From: Reyranella soli
GTDB taxonomy: Bacteria; Pseudomonadota; Alphaproteobacteria; Reyranellales; Reyranellaceae
Assembly: GCF_007992495.1 (NCBI RefSeq)
Contig: NZ_BKAJ01000068.1
Span: 1 to 64,000 of the forward strand
Direction of reading: 5' to 3'
Length of the DNA stretch: 64,000 nucleotides
A program made the translations under genes and the position numbers. Positions 1 through 10,559 of this stretch are shown piece after piece. The notes under the pieces were generated by a model. That model was not told the DNA's origin. It was given only the letters and a program-made list of their open reading frames with translations, and searched no databases. The first letter of the stretch is position 1, and every line of letters starts with the position of its first letter.

Positions 1-60
1 CTTCCAGCGCGCTCATGATCGTGAGCGCGCTGGAAGCGCGCGGTCCGGAAGACCATGACA
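1..60. repeat. Palindromic intergenic repeat, cut by window edge
   Basis: Positions 1-15 and 22-36 form a perfect 15-bp inverted repeat with a 6-base loop, directly after the 3' end of pgl. On the minus strand the segment carries a 20-base block (positions 40-59) that recurs exactly at 42494-42513. Downstream of that block the two copies differ in a coordinated way: every GCGCGC module here is GCCGGC there. It may end the pentose phosphate operon, but no T-tract is visible. Its left boundary lies outside the window. Confidence 0.7.
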
Positions 61-63
61 TCG

Positions 64-780
64 TCAGCCCTCGCCGGCTGCCGCACGATCGACGAACCAG
101 ATGAGGTCGCCGACCGGTCTGACACGTGCCGCCGGCACGTCGCTGCCGCCGGCACGGATCGTCTTGAAGATCGCGGTCTTCTCCTTGCCCGCCACCAGGA
201 AGGCCACCTGCCGGCTGCTCTCGATCACCGGATAGGTCATGGTGATGCGAACCTCGGGCCGGCCGTGCGAGACCGCCGCGACCCAGCGCTTGCGCTCCTG
301 CAGCACCGGTTCGCCCGGCAGCAGCGAAGCGGTATGACCGTCGGGCCCAAGTCCCAGCAGGGTGATGTCGAACAGCGGCCGCGCCGGATCCAGCACATCA
401 GCGCCATAGGCTGCCTTCAGCGTCTGCTCGTAGCGCGACGCGGCCTCCTCAGGCGTACCATCGGCCGGCACGGGATGAACGTTTCCCGGCGGTACGGGCG
501 CCTTGGCGAGCATCGCCTCGCGAGTCATCCGGTAATTGCTCTCCGGATGATCGTAGGGAACGAAGCGCTCGTCGCCCCAGTACCAGGAGACGTGTGGCCA
601 GGGGAAACGCCCGATGAAGTCATTGGAGGCGAGCAGCGCAAACAGCGCCTTCGGAGTCGATCCGCCGGAAAGCGACACGCGAAAGGTGCCTTTTGCCGCC
701 AGGGCCGCCGAGGTCATCCACTCGGCCACATGGCGCGCGAGGGCCGCCGGATCCGGAAGTACGTCGATGCGTCCGTTCAT
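64..780 (-). CDS. pgl: 6-phosphogluconolactonase
   Basis: Hydrolyses 6-phosphoglucono-1,5-lactone to 6-phosphogluconate, the second step of the oxidative pentose phosphate pathway, in the cytosol. At 238 residues it has the usual length of the DevB/SOL family. Visible family motifs are SGGSTPK at residues 38-44, GDERFVP at 69-75, SNYRM at 81-85 and GLGPDGHTASL at 143-153. The ATG overlaps the stop of the upstream phosphatase gene by four bases (ATGA), so the two are probably translationally coupled. It is the last gene of the eight-gene operon that includes zwf and gnd, which supply and use its substrate and product. Confidence 0.96.
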   Translation of the reverse strand: MNGRIDVLPDPAALARHVAEWMTSAALAAKGTFRVSLSGGSTPKALFALLASNDFIGRFPWPHVSWYWGDERFVPYDHPESNYRMTREAMLAKAPVPPGNVHPVPADGTPEEAASRYEQTLKAAYGADVLDPARPLFDITLLGLGPDGHTASLLPGEPVLQERKRWVAAVSHGRPEVRITMTYPVIESSRQVAFLVAGKEKTAIFKTIRAGGSDVPAARVRPVGDLIWFVDRAAAGEG

Positions 781-1592
781 GATGAACCCAGGATGAAACG
801 TTCCATCGCCTTGGCGAAGCCCTCGTCGTTGTAGGAATCGGTGGCGACGGTCGCCAGAGCCTTCACCTCGGCAGGTGCATTGCCCATGGCGATGCTGAAG
901 CCCGAGCGCTTGAACATGGGCACGTCGGTCGGCTGGTCGCCGATGGTGGCGATCGCCTCGAGCGGAATGCCGAGATGGCGCGACAGGAAATCCGCCACCA
1001 CGCCTTTGTTGGCGTCCTTGTTCGTCACGTCGAGGTAATAGGGCTGCGAGCGGTTGGCCGTCGCCCGTCCGCCGAAGGCCTTGCGGGCGTCGGCCTCGCA
1101 GCGCTGCACCGCCGCGAGATCGTCGCTAACGCCGACGACCTTGGAGACCAGGTCGAGTTCTGCCGCCACGTCCTTCACGACCTTGGGCTCGAACTTGACG
1201 GTCCAGGCCTCGTGCTCGACGTGCGGGCCCTTGGGGTTGCCGACCAGCCAGTCGTTGCCGCGATAGACCCAGACATCGAGGCCGTGGCTGCGGATCAGCT
1301 CGATCGCCTGGGCGGCGACATCGGCCGGCACGGTCTTCTGCTCGATGATGGTGAGGTCGGGCTTGATGACCAGCCCGCCGTTGAAGCCCGAGATCGGCGT
1401 GTCGAGCTTCAAGGGATCGAACAGCATCGCCATGCCCTTGGCCGGCCGGCCGCTGGTGATGGCAAAGCGGATGCCCGCCTCGTGCAGATGCAGCACGGCG
1501 GTCTGCGCGCGCTCGGTCAGCACCTTCTTTTCGGTAACCAACGTGCCGTCCACGTCGGCCAGCACCAGGGAAATCTTGCGCTTCTCTGCCAT
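777..1592 (-). CDS. HAD-superfamily phosphatase, Cof type
   Basis: Probable cytosolic sugar-phosphate or phosphoester phosphatase of the HAD superfamily, subclass IIB (Cof-like). Visible motifs are DVDGT at residues 13-17 (nucleophile and acid/base aspartates), SGR at 47-49, the conserved lysine in NKDANKG, and the Mg-binding GDQPTDVPM near the C-terminus. The 271-residue length fits the family. It sits between zwf and pgl and overlaps pgl by four bases, so it is co-expressed with the pathway. A house-cleaning role on sugar phosphates or phospholactones is likely but inferred from position; the substrate cannot be read from the sequence. Confidence 0.85.
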   Translation of the reverse strand: MAEKRKISLVLADVDGTLVTEKKVLTERAQTAVLHLHEAGIRFAITSGRPAKGMAMLFDPLKLDTPISGFNGGLVIKPDLTIIEQKTVPADVAAQAIELIRSHGLDVWVYRGNDWLVGNPKGPHVEHEAWTVKFEPKVVKDVAAELDLVSKVVGVSDDLAAVQRCEADARKAFGGRATANRSQPYYLDVTNKDANKGVVADFLSRHLGIPLEAIATIGDQPTDVPMFKRSGFSIAMGNAPAEVKALATVATDSYNDEGFAKAMERFILGSS

Positions 1593-1613
1593 CGGAACCT
1601 CTGTGGTGCTTGC

Positions 1614-3167
1614 CTACTCGAGTGGACGCCAGTCGCGCCCGGCGCGCTCCAGCAACTCGTCGGCAGCCGCCGGGCCGTCGCTGCCCGCGGCATAGGTCGC
1701 AAGCCCCTTGCCAGGGTTGCTCGCCCAGAAGTCGAGGATCGGCTGCACTGCCCGCCAGCCGGCCTCGATGTTGTCGGCGCGCTGGAACAGCGTTGCGTCA
1801 CCGATCATGCAGTCGTAGATCAGCGTTTCGTAGCCCGTGCTGGGCGCCGAGGCGAAATAGGTCTTGTAGGCGAAGTCCATGCTGACGTTACCCAGCGTCA
1901 CCGTCGGGCCGGGACGCTTGGCGGCGAACTGAAGCGCGATGCCTTCGTCGGGCTGGATGCGCAGGATCATCCAGTTGGGATTCATCTTCTCGACGTGCGT
2001 GCCGCGGAAAAGCGTGTACGGCGCCTGGTGGAAGCGGATGGCGACTTCGGTCCAGCGCCGCTTCAGATACTTTCCCGTGCGCAGATAGAAGGGCACGCCG
2101 GCCCACCGCCAGTTGTCGATCTGCAGCTTCCAGGCGATGTAGGTCTCGGTGTTCGAATCGGGCGCCACGTCGGGTTCGCGGCGATAGGGATTGACCGGCT
2201 TGCCCAGCACGGTGCCGCCGTCGTACTGGCCGCGCACGGCATCCCTCATCGGCCACCTCACCGGACGGATGGCCTGGATGACTTCGGCCTTCTTGTCCCG
2301 GACGGCCTCGGCGTCGAAGGAGATCGGCGGCTCCATGCCTATCAGCGACAGCAGCTGGAACATGTGGTTGGGCACCATGTCGCGCATCGCGCCGGTCTGC
2401 TCGTAGAACTTGCCACGCCGTTCGACGCCGACCGTCTCGGCCGCGGTGATCTGGACGTGGTCGATGTGCTGGCGATTCCACAGCGGCTCGAACAGGCCGT
2501 TGGCAAAGCGCAGCGCCATGATGTTCTGGACCGTTTCCTTGCCGAGGAAATGGTCCATTCGATAGACCTGATGCTCCTGCAACGTCTTCAGGATCGCGGC
2601 GTTGAGTGCCTTGGCCGAAGGCAGGTCATGGCCGAACGGCTTCTCGATGACGACGCGCCGCCACTGTCCGCCCTCTTCCGTGACCATGCCGGCCGTGCCG
2701 AGGGCGTCCACGACGATGCTGAAGAAGCGGGGCGCGACGGCAAGATAGAAGAGATGATTGCCCGCCGTGCCGGCCGTCTTGTCGAGTCCCGCAAGATGCT
2801 CCTTGAGACGGCTGTAGGTTTGCGGGTCCTCGAAGTCGCCTTGCAGGTAGCTCATGCGGTCGGTCAGCCATCGCCAGGCCGTCTGGTCGATGCTGTCGGC
2901 CTCGAACTCGCCACCACCCTTGGTGACGAATTCGTTCATCATGTCCGTGAGGGTCTTGCGCCAGTCGTCCACGGTCCTGTTCCCGTGGTCGACGCCGACC
3001 AGCCGGAAGCCATCGGGCAGCCGCTTGGCGGTGACGAGATTGTAGAGCGCCGGCGCGACCAGGCGCTTGGTCAGGTCGCCGCCGGCGCCGAAGATCACCA
3101 TGGCGCAGGGCGGCGCGACGGCAACCGTCTCGGCCTTCGCCACAGCCTTGGGTGTGGTGTTCACCAT
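1614..3167 (-). CDS. zwf: Glucose-6-phosphate 1-dehydrogenase
   Basis: Oxidises glucose 6-phosphate to 6-phosphogluconolactone with NAD(P)+, the entry to the oxidative pentose phosphate and Entner-Doudoroff routes. The 517-residue protein shows the Rossmann coenzyme motif GAGGDLTKR at residues 27-35, EKPFG at 175-179 and the substrate-binding signature RMDHFLGKE at 203-211, all in the positions usual for the family. It lies between tkt and the Cof-type phosphatase on the same strand with gaps of 21-25 bases. A short alanine/valine-rich N-terminal extension of about 20 residues precedes the Rossmann fold; the ATG at 3167 is the start I prefer. Confidence 0.97.
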   Translation of the reverse strand: MVNTTPKAVAKAETVAVAPPCAMVIFGAGGDLTKRLVAPALYNLVTAKRLPDGFRLVGVDHGNRTVDDWRKTLTDMMNEFVTKGGGEFEADSIDQTAWRWLTDRMSYLQGDFEDPQTYSRLKEHLAGLDKTAGTAGNHLFYLAVAPRFFSIVVDALGTAGMVTEEGGQWRRVVIEKPFGHDLPSAKALNAAILKTLQEHQVYRMDHFLGKETVQNIMALRFANGLFEPLWNRQHIDHVQITAAETVGVERRGKFYEQTGAMRDMVPNHMFQLLSLIGMEPPISFDAEAVRDKKAEVIQAIRPVRWPMRDAVRGQYDGGTVLGKPVNPYRREPDVAPDSNTETYIAWKLQIDNWRWAGVPFYLRTGKYLKRRWTEVAIRFHQAPYTLFRGTHVEKMNPNWMILRIQPDEGIALQFAAKRPGPTVTLGNVSMDFAYKTYFASAPSTGYETLIYDCMIGDATLFQRADNIEAGWRAVQPILDFWASNPGKGLATYAAGSDGPAAADELLERAGRDWRPLE

Positions 3168-3192
3168 GGCTTCTGCTTCCTTCCCGTCGAAC

Positions 3193-5250
3193 TCACTTGC
3201 GCCCGAGCATTTCCAAGGCCGCCGCCACGACCTTGTCGGGCTCGAAGCCGAACTTGCGCTGCAGTTCCTTGAGCGGCGCGGAGGCGCCGAAGGCCTTCAT
3301 GCCCATCACCCGGCCCTGGTCGCCGACATAGCGCTCCCAGCCCAGCGCTGATGCCTGCTCGACGGCAAGCCGCGTCTTGACGGATGGCGGCAGCACCTCC
3401 TCGCGGTAGGACTGGGGCTGGTGCTCGAAGATGTCCCAGGACGGCATGGAGACGACGCGCGAACGGACGCCCTTGGCCAGCAGCGCCTCGTGCGCCTCGA
3501 CGATCAGGGTGACCTCGCTGCCGGAAGCGATGAGGATGATCTCCGGCGGGCCACCCGGCGCATCCGCCATGACGTAGGCGCCGCGCGCGACGCCCGCCGC
3601 CGACGCATACCTGGCCCTGTCGAACGTCGGCAGAGGCTGGCGTGACAGCGCCATCACCGCCGGCTGGTGACGGAGCTGCAGGATGTAGCGATAGGCCTCG
3701 ACGACCTCGTTGGCGTCGGCCGGCCGCAGCACCACCAGGCCCGGGATGGCGCGCAACGAGACGAGCTGCTCGACCGGCTGATGAGTCGGCCCATCCTCGC
3801 CGTCGCCCATGGCGTCATGGGTGAAGACGAGAATAGTCGGTAGCTCCATGAGGGCGGAGAGGCGGATCGCCGGCCGGGCGTAGTCGCTGAAGATGAAGAA
3901 GGTCGCGCCGAAGGCCCGGAGCTTGGAAAGCGACATGCCGTTCACGATCGCGGCCATGGCGTGCTCGCGGATGCCGAAATGGAAATTGCGGCCGCCAGGA
4001 CTGCCGGGCTCGAAGTCGCCGGCGCCGGCGAATTTCAGCGTCGTCTTGTTCGAGGAGCCGAGGTCCGCCGAACCGCCGAGGAACCAGGGGATGTTCTGGG
4101 CGAGCACGTTCAGCACCTCGCCCGAGGCGTCGCGGCCGGCGATGCCCTTGGGATCGGCCTTGAAGCTCGGCAGGTTGCGATCCCATCCCTTGGGCAGCTC
4201 GCGTTTCTGCATCTGGTCGATCTCGGTGGCGAGATCCGGGAACTGCTTGCGGTAGTCGGCGAACAGCGTCTCCCAGCGCCGCCGCGCCTCGGCGCCGCGC
4301 GCGCCGATGCCCTTGTCGAACGTGTCCATCACGCCGTCGGGCACCAGGAACTTGGCATCCTCCGGCCAACCATAGGCGCGCTTGGCGAGCTTGACCTCAT
4401 CGTCGCCCAGCGGCTCACCGTGGGCCGCCGCCGTGTCGACCTTGTGCGGCGCGCCGTAGCCAATGTGGCTGTCGAGGATGATCAGCGTTGGTCGGTCGGT
4501 GGTCTTGCGGAAGACATCCAACGCATCCTCGATGCGGGTCAGGTCGTTGGCGTCACCGACGCGCAGCACGTTCCAGCGATAGGCGAGGAAGCGCGCCGCG
4601 ACATCCTCGGTGAAGGTGATGCTGGTCTTGCCTTCGATGGTGATGTGGTTGTTGTCGTAGATCCAGCACAGGTCGTCGAGCTGGAGGTGCCCGGCGAGCG
4701 ACGCCGCCTCCGAGCCCACGCCCTCCATCAGGCAGCCGTCGCCGCAGATGGCGTAGACATTGTAGTCGAACAGATCGAAGCCCGGCTTGTTGTAGCGGCT
4801 GGCCAGCCACTTGCGCGCGATCGCCATGCCGACGCTGGTGGCGATGCCCTGCCCCAGCGGCCCGGTCGTGGTCTCGACGCCCGACACCCAGTGATATTCC
4901 GGATGGCCCGGCGCCTTGCTGTCGATCTGCCGGAAACGGCGGATGTCGTCGAGCGTGACCGAGGGCTTGCCCAGGTTCTCGTAGTCGGCGTTCACGGCCT
5001 GGGTGCGCGTCAGGAAGAGCATCGACCACAGCAGCATCGAGGCGTGGCCGTTCGACAGCACGAAGCGGTCGCGACCGGGCCAGATCGGGTCCTTCGGGTC
5101 GAAGTTCAGGATCCGGTTCCACAGCGTGTAGACCAGCGGCGCCAGCGCCATCGGCGTGCCGGGATGCCCCGACTTCGCCTGCTGGACCGCATCGATCGAC
5201 AGCGTGCGTATGGTGTTGATGGCGAGTTGGTCGAGCTCGTCCTGGGTCAT
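3193..5250 (-). CDS. tkt: Transketolase
   Basis: Thiamine-diphosphate enzyme that moves two-carbon ketol units between xylulose 5-phosphate and ribose 5-phosphate or erythrose 4-phosphate. The 685 residues include SGHPGTPM at 27-34, SNGHAS at 66-71, the ThDP-binding GDG of the [11 protein letters not shown] segment near residue 155, and a C-terminal transketolase domain. The reading frame extends 46 codons further upstream into gnd, but the ATG at 5250 has a strong GAGGAGG ribosome site 8 bases ahead, lies just after the gnd stop, and begins with the expected [10 protein letters not shown], so the longer form is rejected. Confidence 0.96.
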   Translation of the reverse strand: MTQDELDQLAINTIRTLSIDAVQQAKSGHPGTPMALAPLVYTLWNRILNFDPKDPIWPGRDRFVLSNGHASMLLWSMLFLTRTQAVNADYENLGKPSVTLDDIRRFRQIDSKAPGHPEYHWVSGVETTTGPLGQGIATSVGMAIARKWLASRYNKPGFDLFDYNVYAICGDGCLMEGVGSEAASLAGHLQLDDLCWIYDNNHITIEGKTSITFTEDVAARFLAYRWNVLRVGDANDLTRIEDALDVFRKTTDRPTLIILDSHIGYGAPHKVDTAAAHGEPLGDDEVKLAKRAYGWPEDAKFLVPDGVMDTFDKGIGARGAEARRRWETLFADYRKQFPDLATEIDQMQKRELPKGWDRNLPSFKADPKGIAGRDASGEVLNVLAQNIPWFLGGSADLGSSNKTTLKFAGAGDFEPGSPGGRNFHFGIREHAMAAIVNGMSLSKLRAFGATFFIFSDYARPAIRLSALMELPTILVFTHDAMGDGEDGPTHQPVEQLVSLRAIPGLVVLRPADANEVVEAYRYILQLRHQPAVMALSRQPLPTFDRARYASAAGVARGAYVMADAPGGPPEIILIASGSEVTLIVEAHEALLAKGVRSRVVSMPSWDIFEHQPQSYREEVLPPSVKTRLAVEQASALGWERYVGDQGRVMGMKAFGASAPLKELQRKFGFEPDKVVAAALEMLGRK

Positions 5251-5263
5251 GCTACGCGCCTCC

Positions 5264-6283
5264 TCACGATCCGGCTTTCTTCTCAATATGCCCGCCGAAC
5301 TCGTAGCGCATGGCCGAGAGCAGCTTGTCGGCGAAATCCGCCTCGCCGCGCGAGCTGAACCGCTCATAGAGCGCCGACGACAGGACATGCGCCGGCACGC
5401 CCTCGTCGATGGCGGCCTTGATCGTCCAACGGCCCTCGCCCGAGTCCGACACTCGTCCGCCGAACTTCGACAGGTCGGGGTCCTTGATGAGGGCTGAAGC
5501 CTGAAGATCGAGCAGCCAGGACGCGATCACGCTGCCGCGGCGCCAAAGCTCGGCAATGTCCGGCAGGTTGAGATCGTACTGATAGTGCTCGGGATCGCGC
5601 AGCGGCGTGGTCTCGGCATCGACCGTGTGGCCCTTTTTACCGATATTGGCCGCCTTGAGAACCGCCATGCCCTCGGCATAGGCCGCCATGACGCCGTACT
5701 CGATGCCGTTGTGCACCATCTTGACGAAATGGCCGGCGCCGTTCGGCCCGCAATGCAGCCAGCCCTGCTCGGCCGTGCCGCCCAGCTTCTCACGGCCCGG
5801 CGTGCGCGCAATGTCGCCGAGACCTGGTGCAAGGGTGGCGAAGATCGGTTCCAGACGCTTCACCGTGTCGGGCTCACCACCGACCATCATGCAGTAGCCA
5901 CGCTCGAGACCCCAGACGCCGCCACTGGTGCCGACATCGACATAGTGGATCGACTTGGGCTTCAGCTCCGTCGCGCGGCGGATGTCGTCGACATAGTAGG
6001 AGTTGCCGCCGTCGATCAGGATGTCGCCTGCCTCGAGATGGGGCAGCAGATCGGCGATGGTCTTGTCGACCACGCCGGCCGGCACCATCAGCCAGACCGC
6101 GCGCGGCTTGCTGAGCGCCTTGGTGAATTCCGCCAGCGAGCCGGCGCCGACCGCCTTCTCCGTCACCAGCTCGGCCACCGCCTTGGGCGACATGTCGAAC
6201 ACCACGCATTCATGGCCGCCCTTGAGAAGGCGGCGCACCATGTTTGCTCCCATTCGGCCAAGGCCGATCATTCCCAACTGCAT
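5264..6283 (-). CDS. gnd: 6-phosphogluconate dehydrogenase, short decarboxylating form
   Basis: Oxidatively decarboxylates 6-phosphogluconate to ribulose 5-phosphate. The Rossmann motif GLGRMGANM is at residues 7-15 and the family signature with IDGGNSYY is near residue 90; a KMVHNGIEY motif carries the catalytic lysine. At 339 residues it belongs to the short (YqeC/GndA-like) group rather than the roughly 470-residue dimeric form; that group is often NAD-preferring, but coenzyme use here is an inference. It is preceded by a GAGGGGAGC ribosome site and lies 12 bases after pgi and 13 bases before tkt, consistent with one transcript. Confidence 0.93.
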   Translation of the reverse strand: MQLGMIGLGRMGANMVRRLLKGGHECVVFDMSPKAVAELVTEKAVGAGSLAEFTKALSKPRAVWLMVPAGVVDKTIADLLPHLEAGDILIDGGNSYYVDDIRRATELKPKSIHYVDVGTSGGVWGLERGYCMMVGGEPDTVKRLEPIFATLAPGLGDIARTPGREKLGGTAEQGWLHCGPNGAGHFVKMVHNGIEYGVMAAYAEGMAVLKAANIGKKGHTVDAETTPLRDPEHYQYDLNLPDIAELWRRGSVIASWLLDLQASALIKDPDLSKFGGRVSDSGEGRWTIKAAIDEGVPAHVLSSALYERFSSRGEADFADKLLSAMRYEFGGHIEKKAGS

Positions 6284-6295
6284 GGTCAGCTCCCC

Positions 6296-7933
6296 TCAGG
6301 TGCTTTGCTTCATCTTGCGATAGCGGCGGATCAGCGCGTTTGTCGAGCTGTCGTGCTCGAGCTTGGGTTCCGCTGCCTCCTCGAGCTCGGGAATGATGCG
6401 CTGGGCAAGCGCCTTGCCCAGCTCCACGCCCCACTGATCGAAGGAATCGATCTGCCAGATCGTTCCCTGGGTGAAGACGCTGTGCTCGTAGAGGGCCACC
6501 AGCTTGCCGAGCGCCGCCGGCGTCAATTTGTCGAGCAGGATGGTGTTCGACGGGCGGTTTCCCTCGAACAATCGGTGCGGCACCAGCCAGTCGGGCGTGC
6601 CCTCGGCCTTGACCTGCTTGACGGTCTTGCCGAAGGCCAGCGCCTCGGTCTGGGCGAAGACGTTGGCCAGCAGCATGTCATGATGCTGGCCGAGCGGATT
6701 TAGGGTGTGCGCGAAGGCGATGAAATCGCAGGGGATGAGGCGCGTCCCCTGATGGATCAGCTGGTAGAACGAGTGCTGCCCGTTGGTGCCGGGCTCGCCC
6801 CAGTAGATCGGCCCGGTATCGGCATCCACCGGCTGGCCGTCGAGCGTGACGTGCTTGCCGTTGCTCTCCATGGTGAGCTGCTGGAGATAGGCGGGAAAGC
6901 GCTTGAGGTACTGCTCGTAGGGCAGCACGGCGACGGTCTGGGCGCCGAAGAAGTCGTTGTACCAAAGGGCCAGCAGGCCCATCAGCACCGGCAGGTTGCG
7001 CTCGAAGGGCGCGGTGCGGAAATGCTCGTCGATCTCGTGGAAGCCGCCCAGCATGGCGCGGAAATTGTCCGGCCCGATGGCGAGCATGGTCGAGAGCCCG
7101 ATGGCGGAATCCATCGAATAGCGCCCGCCGACCCAGTCCCAGAAGCCGAACATGTTGGCCGTGTCGATGCCGAACTTCGCCACCTCCTGGGCGTTGGTGG
7201 AGACGGCGACGAAGTGCTTGGCCGTGGCGGCCTGCTCGCCGCCGAGGCCGGCCAGCAGCCAGTCGCGCGCGGTGTGCGCATTGGTCATCGTCTCCAATGT
7301 GGTGAAGGTCTTGGAGGAGACGATGAACAGCGTTTCCGCCGGATCGAGCCCGTGCACCGCCTCGGCGAAATCCGTGCCGTCGACGTTGGACACGAAGCGG
7401 AAGGTCATCGACCGTTCGCTGTAGTGCCTGAGCGCCTCGTAGGCCATCACCGGCCCGAGGTCCGAGCCGCCGATGCCGATATTGATCACGTTGCGGATAC
7501 GCTTGCCGGTGTGTCCCTTCCACTCGCCGCTGCGCAGCCGATCGGCAAACGCGGCCATCTTGTCGAGAACGGCATGGACTTCGGGCACCACATTCTGCCC
7601 CTCATGCATGATGGAGGCGCCGCGCGGCGCGCGCAGAGCGACGTGAAGCACCGCCCGCTTCTCCGAGGTGTTGATCTGGTCGCCGCGGAACATGGCGTCG
7701 ATGCGATCGCGCAGCCCCGACTCCTGGGCGAGCTGGAGCAGCAGGCTCAGGGTCTCGTCGGTGATCCGGTTCTTGGAATAGTCGAAATAGACCCCGGCGG
7801 CTTCGGCCACGAGTTTCTGGCCGCGTTCGCTATCCTTGGCGAAGAGCTGGCGAAGGTGGGTACGCCTGATCTTCTGGTGGTGCTTCTTCAGCAACGCCCA
7901 GGCCGGGCGCAGGTGCAGAGCCGGTACGCTCAT
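6296..7933 (-). CDS. pgi: Glucose-6-phosphate isomerase
   Basis: Interconverts glucose 6-phosphate and fructose 6-phosphate. The 545-residue protein has two SIS-type sugar-isomerase domains; visible motifs include [19 protein letters not shown] (phosphate binding), [11 protein letters not shown] and [19 protein letters not shown], which contains the catalytic region of the family. It sits 10 bases after tal and 12 bases before gnd on the same strand. Together with transketolase and transaldolase it lets fructose 6-phosphate from the non-oxidative branch be recycled into glucose 6-phosphate for zwf, so the operon encodes an almost closed NADPH-generating cycle. Confidence 0.97.
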   Translation of the reverse strand: MSVPALHLRPAWALLKKHHQKIRRTHLRQLFAKDSERGQKLVAEAAGVYFDYSKNRITDETLSLLLQLAQESGLRDRIDAMFRGDQINTSEKRAVLHVALRAPRGASIMHEGQNVVPEVHAVLDKMAAFADRLRSGEWKGHTGKRIRNVINIGIGGSDLGPVMAYEALRHYSERSMTFRFVSNVDGTDFAEAVHGLDPAETLFIVSSKTFTTLETMTNAHTARDWLLAGLGGEQAATAKHFVAVSTNAQEVAKFGIDTANMFGFWDWVGGRYSMDSAIGLSTMLAIGPDNFRAMLGGFHEIDEHFRTAPFERNLPVLMGLLALWYNDFFGAQTVAVLPYEQYLKRFPAYLQQLTMESNGKHVTLDGQPVDADTGPIYWGEPGTNGQHSFYQLIHQGTRLIPCDFIAFAHTLNPLGQHHDMLLANVFAQTEALAFGKTVKQVKAEGTPDWLVPHRLFEGNRPSNTILLDKLTPAALGKLVALYEHSVFTQGTIWQIDSFDQWGVELGKALAQRIIPELEEAAEPKLEHDSSTNALIRRYRKMKQST

Positions 7934-7943
7934 TGATTTTTCC

Positions 7944-9029
7944 TCAGCTTGCCTTGCGGATCTGGACGCGCTTGGAATCGATGCGCTCCATCAGGTCGTT
8001 CCACGACTTCACGAACGACGCAGCGCCCTCGTCCTGCAGCTGCTTGGCGAGCGCGTCGATGTCGATACCCGCCTTGGCGAAGCTCGCGAGAACCGTCTCG
8101 CAGTCGCCGCCATCCGGGGCGAGCGCCTGGCCGACCTCGCCGTGATCGGCGAAGGCTTTCAGGGTGCCTTCGGGCATGGTGTTGACCGTGAAGGGTGCGG
8201 CGAGCGCCTTCACATAGAGAGCGTCGGAGGCTTTCGGGTCCTTGGTGCCGGTGCTGGCCCACAGCAGGCGCTGGGCGCGGGCACCGCTGTTGGCCGCGCG
8301 CTGGAAGCGCGGCGACGCGATCAATTCGAGATAGGCCTTGTAGGTGCGCTGGCCGATGGCGATGCCGAGCCGGTTGGTGAGCTCGGCCGGAACCTTGCCG
8401 GCAACCGCGACGTCCCATCGGCTGATGAAGAGCGAGGCCACTGAAGCGACGGCCGGGTTCAGGCCGGCCGCGATCCGACGCTCGACACCGCGCAAGTAGG
8501 CTTCGGCTGCCGCGACGTATTGCTCACGCGAGAAGAGCAGTGTGACGTTGACCGGCACGCCGGCAAAGATCGCCTCCTCAATGGCCGGCAGTCCTTCCGG
8601 GGTGCCGGGAATCTTGATGAAGAGGTTGGGCTTGCCGGCGCGCTTATGAAGATCGACGGCGGCCGCGAGAGTGCTCTTCGTGTCGTGCGCCAGGAGCGGC
8701 GAAACTTCGAGCGACACCCAGCCGTCCACGCCATCGGTCCGGGCAAAGACCGGCTGGAACAGGTCGGCGGCGCGGGTCAGGTCGGCGAGCGCCAGCGGGA
8801 AGAAGAGGTCCTCGGCCGATTTGGCAGCGGACGCCGACCGCGACACGTCCTCGTCATACATGGCGCTGTTCTTGATCGCATTGTCGAAGATCGTCGGGTT
8901 CGAGGTGAGCCCCGTCACCGAAAGATCGTCGATGTAGCGTTTCAGCGTGCCGCTGTTCAGCAGCTCGCGGGTGATGTTGTCGAGCCACAGGCTCTGGCCG
9001 ACGTCGTGCAGCTTCTGGGTTGGCTTCAT
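7944..9029 (-). CDS. tal: Transaldolase
   Basis: Transfers a dihydroxyacetone unit from sedoheptulose 7-phosphate to glyceraldehyde 3-phosphate through a lysine Schiff base. The 361-residue length and the N-terminal [11 protein letters not shown] and [13 protein letters not shown] segments are those of the longer transaldolase subfamily found next to pgi and zwf in many bacteria. The Schiff-base lysine is expected in NLFIKIPGT near residue 137. The gene lies 10 bases after the first HAD gene and 10 bases before pgi, in the middle of the operon. Confidence 0.95.
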   Translation of the reverse strand: MKPTQKLHDVGQSLWLDNITRELLNSGTLKRYIDDLSVTGLTSNPTIFDNAIKNSAMYDEDVSRSASAAKSAEDLFFPLALADLTRAADLFQPVFARTDGVDGWVSLEVSPLLAHDTKSTLAAAVDLHKRAGKPNLFIKIPGTPEGLPAIEEAIFAGVPVNVTLLFSREQYVAAAEAYLRGVERRIAAGLNPAVASVASLFISRWDVAVAGKVPAELTNRLGIAIGQRTYKAYLELIASPRFQRAANSGARAQRLLWASTGTKDPKASDALYVKALAAPFTVNTMPEGTLKAFADHGEVGQALAPDGGDCETVLASFAKAGIDIDALAKQLQDEGAASFVKSWNDLMERIDSKRVQIRKAS

Positions 9030-9039
9030 GGTGTCACCT

Positions 9040-9729
9040 TCAGGCTGGATGTACGGCGGCCGTACGCAGCCGCGTTAAGTTGTAGTCGAGCAGATCCCCG
9101 ATGCGTTCGATCGTCACGTCCGCCGGCGGCAATGCACTGATTACCTTGGCGTCGTGCGCATATTGGCCCTGGCGCGGCAACACTGTCGTGACACGCTCTC
9201 CCCAGATCTTCTTGACGGCGTCCAGGATACGCGGCTTGTCGTCGACGAGAACGTAATGGTCAGCCGGGAAGCGCCGCTCGACGTCTTCCAGGGCCTCTTC
9301 CTTGTGGATGTAGATCAGCACGTTGCCGTCCGCGACCTTGGCCAGGCCCGCGTGCTCGACCTTGCGCGGCTGGAAGACGACATCGCCGTCCGTCAGGATC
9401 GCGGTCGGGGCCGCGCTGCGCAGGCGCGCCAGCACCTCAAGGGCGTTCGGGTAGAGCCGCTCGGCGAAAGGGTAGTCCATGAGGTAGGAGGACATCGCCA
9501 GCAGCTCCATCTCGCGCGGGTGCTCGACGCGGAACTTCTGAAGGGCGCCGATATAGTCACGGTAGCCCAGCTCCACCATCAGGTCCTCCAGGATCCGCCA
9601 ATAGCGATCGCGCGTAGCGACGCCGTAGGTCCGCTCCAGATGGTCCTTCAGGTCCTGCTGGATCCCGTCGTTGTCGACCAGCGTGTTGTCAACGTCGACC
9701 AGGAAGACGAGTGGGTGAGGCTGTGTCAT
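9040..9729 (-). CDS. HAD-family hydrolase
   Basis: Probable phosphatase of the HAD superfamily, first gene of the pentose phosphate operon. Motif I is DVDNT at residues 12-16 (nucleophile D12, acid D14), motif II is the threonine in AILTDGD, and motif IV is VLVDDKPRILD. The ATG at 9729 starts MTQPHPLVFLVDVDNT; the frame is open much further upstream, but only as antisense of other genes, so that extension is rejected. The 229 residues include a helical cap between motifs I and II. The substrate is unknown; an acting-on-sugar-phosphate role is suggested only by its neighbours. Confidence 0.82.
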   Translation of the reverse strand: MTQPHPLVFLVDVDNTLVDNDGIQQDLKDHLERTYGVATRDRYWRILEDLMVELGYRDYIGALQKFRVEHPREMELLAMSSYLMDYPFAERLYPNALEVLARLRSAAPTAILTDGDVVFQPRKVEHAGLAKVADGNVLIYIHKEEALEDVERRFPADHYVLVDDKPRILDAVKKIWGERVTTVLPRQGQYAHDAKVISALPPADVTIERIGDLLDYNLTRLRTAAVHPA

Positions 9730-10256
9730 GCAGCAGCACGTCCGCTTCCGGATATCATTTGGGTCACGACTTCCATTCCCTTCCCCGATTCTGACCGTCG
9801 CGTCACGGGCGATCATACAAACGTCCCGGAATCGCAGCGGACCTGGCCTCACCAATGCTTCAGGCAGAGCGCGCCTATGAGAAGCGGCCTGAGTAATGTC
9901 GCCAAGATCAGACCGTTGTCGGCATGTGGTTGTCGTCGACTCTCTCGTCAAGAATGACGACCTACCGACGGTACAACCACCAACGCCTGCGGTCGAGACC
10001 AGATCTCTCACCTGTCGATACCCGTGCCACGGGCCGATTCCGGCGTCCGCGCGCGACTGGATGGTCCAGTCCAAGGCGTAGTTGCTGGGGACGGGCGTCG
10101 ATGCCCTTCGCCACAATACGTTGGGCGCCGCTTTGAGAGGCTGGCGAAGCTCACACGTCATGAGCTGGCCCGTGAGCTGCGCCTCGGTTCCTGTCACAAA
10201 AGTACTGGCCTTCTCATGGCACATGGGATCCATTCGATCTCGCTGGCGCCGGCAAG
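9730..10256. other. 527-bp gene-poor stretch
   Basis: No convincing gene was found on either strand. Reading frames here show no recognisable domain and no strong ribosome site. The promoter of the pentose phosphate operon should lie at its left end, just above 9729, but I could not fix clear -35 and -10 boxes. The stretch separates the core carbon operon from the accessory genes to the right. Confidence 0.6.
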
Positions 10257-10508
10257 TCATATTCCATTGCGGCGATCGCTGGAATCGATCGTCAAGGCGA
10301 GGACGAGACGCCGAATAGCAGGAGCGGCCAGTACCACAATGGGAATGGTTGTCATCCATGCGATCAGCCAGGAGTCGAGCCAGTTCGCTATGAAGGCAAA
10401 GGTGCCGAGGAAAGGAACGCTCGCGACCCCGGCCGCAATCGCCGACGTGAGACCTGACTGGATCACACCAAACACTAGGTATCCGTACTTTCTGGGAATT
10501 CGCGGCAT
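10257..10508 (-). CDS. DUF2798 family small membrane protein
   Basis: An 83-residue protein with two predicted membrane helices (about residues 10-40 and 47-70), beginning with PRKYGYLVFGVIQSGLT, the pattern of DUF2798 proteins, and ending with APAIRRLVLALT. The function of this family is unknown. It lies 51 bases downstream of the haloalkane dehalogenase gene on the same strand and may be the last gene of the rcl-like/dehalogenase operon. The ribosome site (GGCAGAG) is weak. The family assignment rests on remembered sequence pattern and on length. Confidence 0.7.
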   Translation of the reverse strand: MPRIPRKYGYLVFGVIQSGLTSAIAAGVASVPFLGTFAFIANWLDSWLIAWMTTIPIVVLAAPAIRRLVLALTIDSSDRRNGI

Positions 10509-10559
10509 TGCTCTGCCAAATCTCTGCCGAAGTTGCGGCGTCCTGATCGCATGGCCCCG

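Noticed and set aside
975..3272. 765-codon plus-strand frame opposite zwf and its neighbour
   Set aside because: Low-complexity Arg/Gly/Asp-rich translation and full overlap with zwf, whose motifs are intact; a GC-rich shadow frame.
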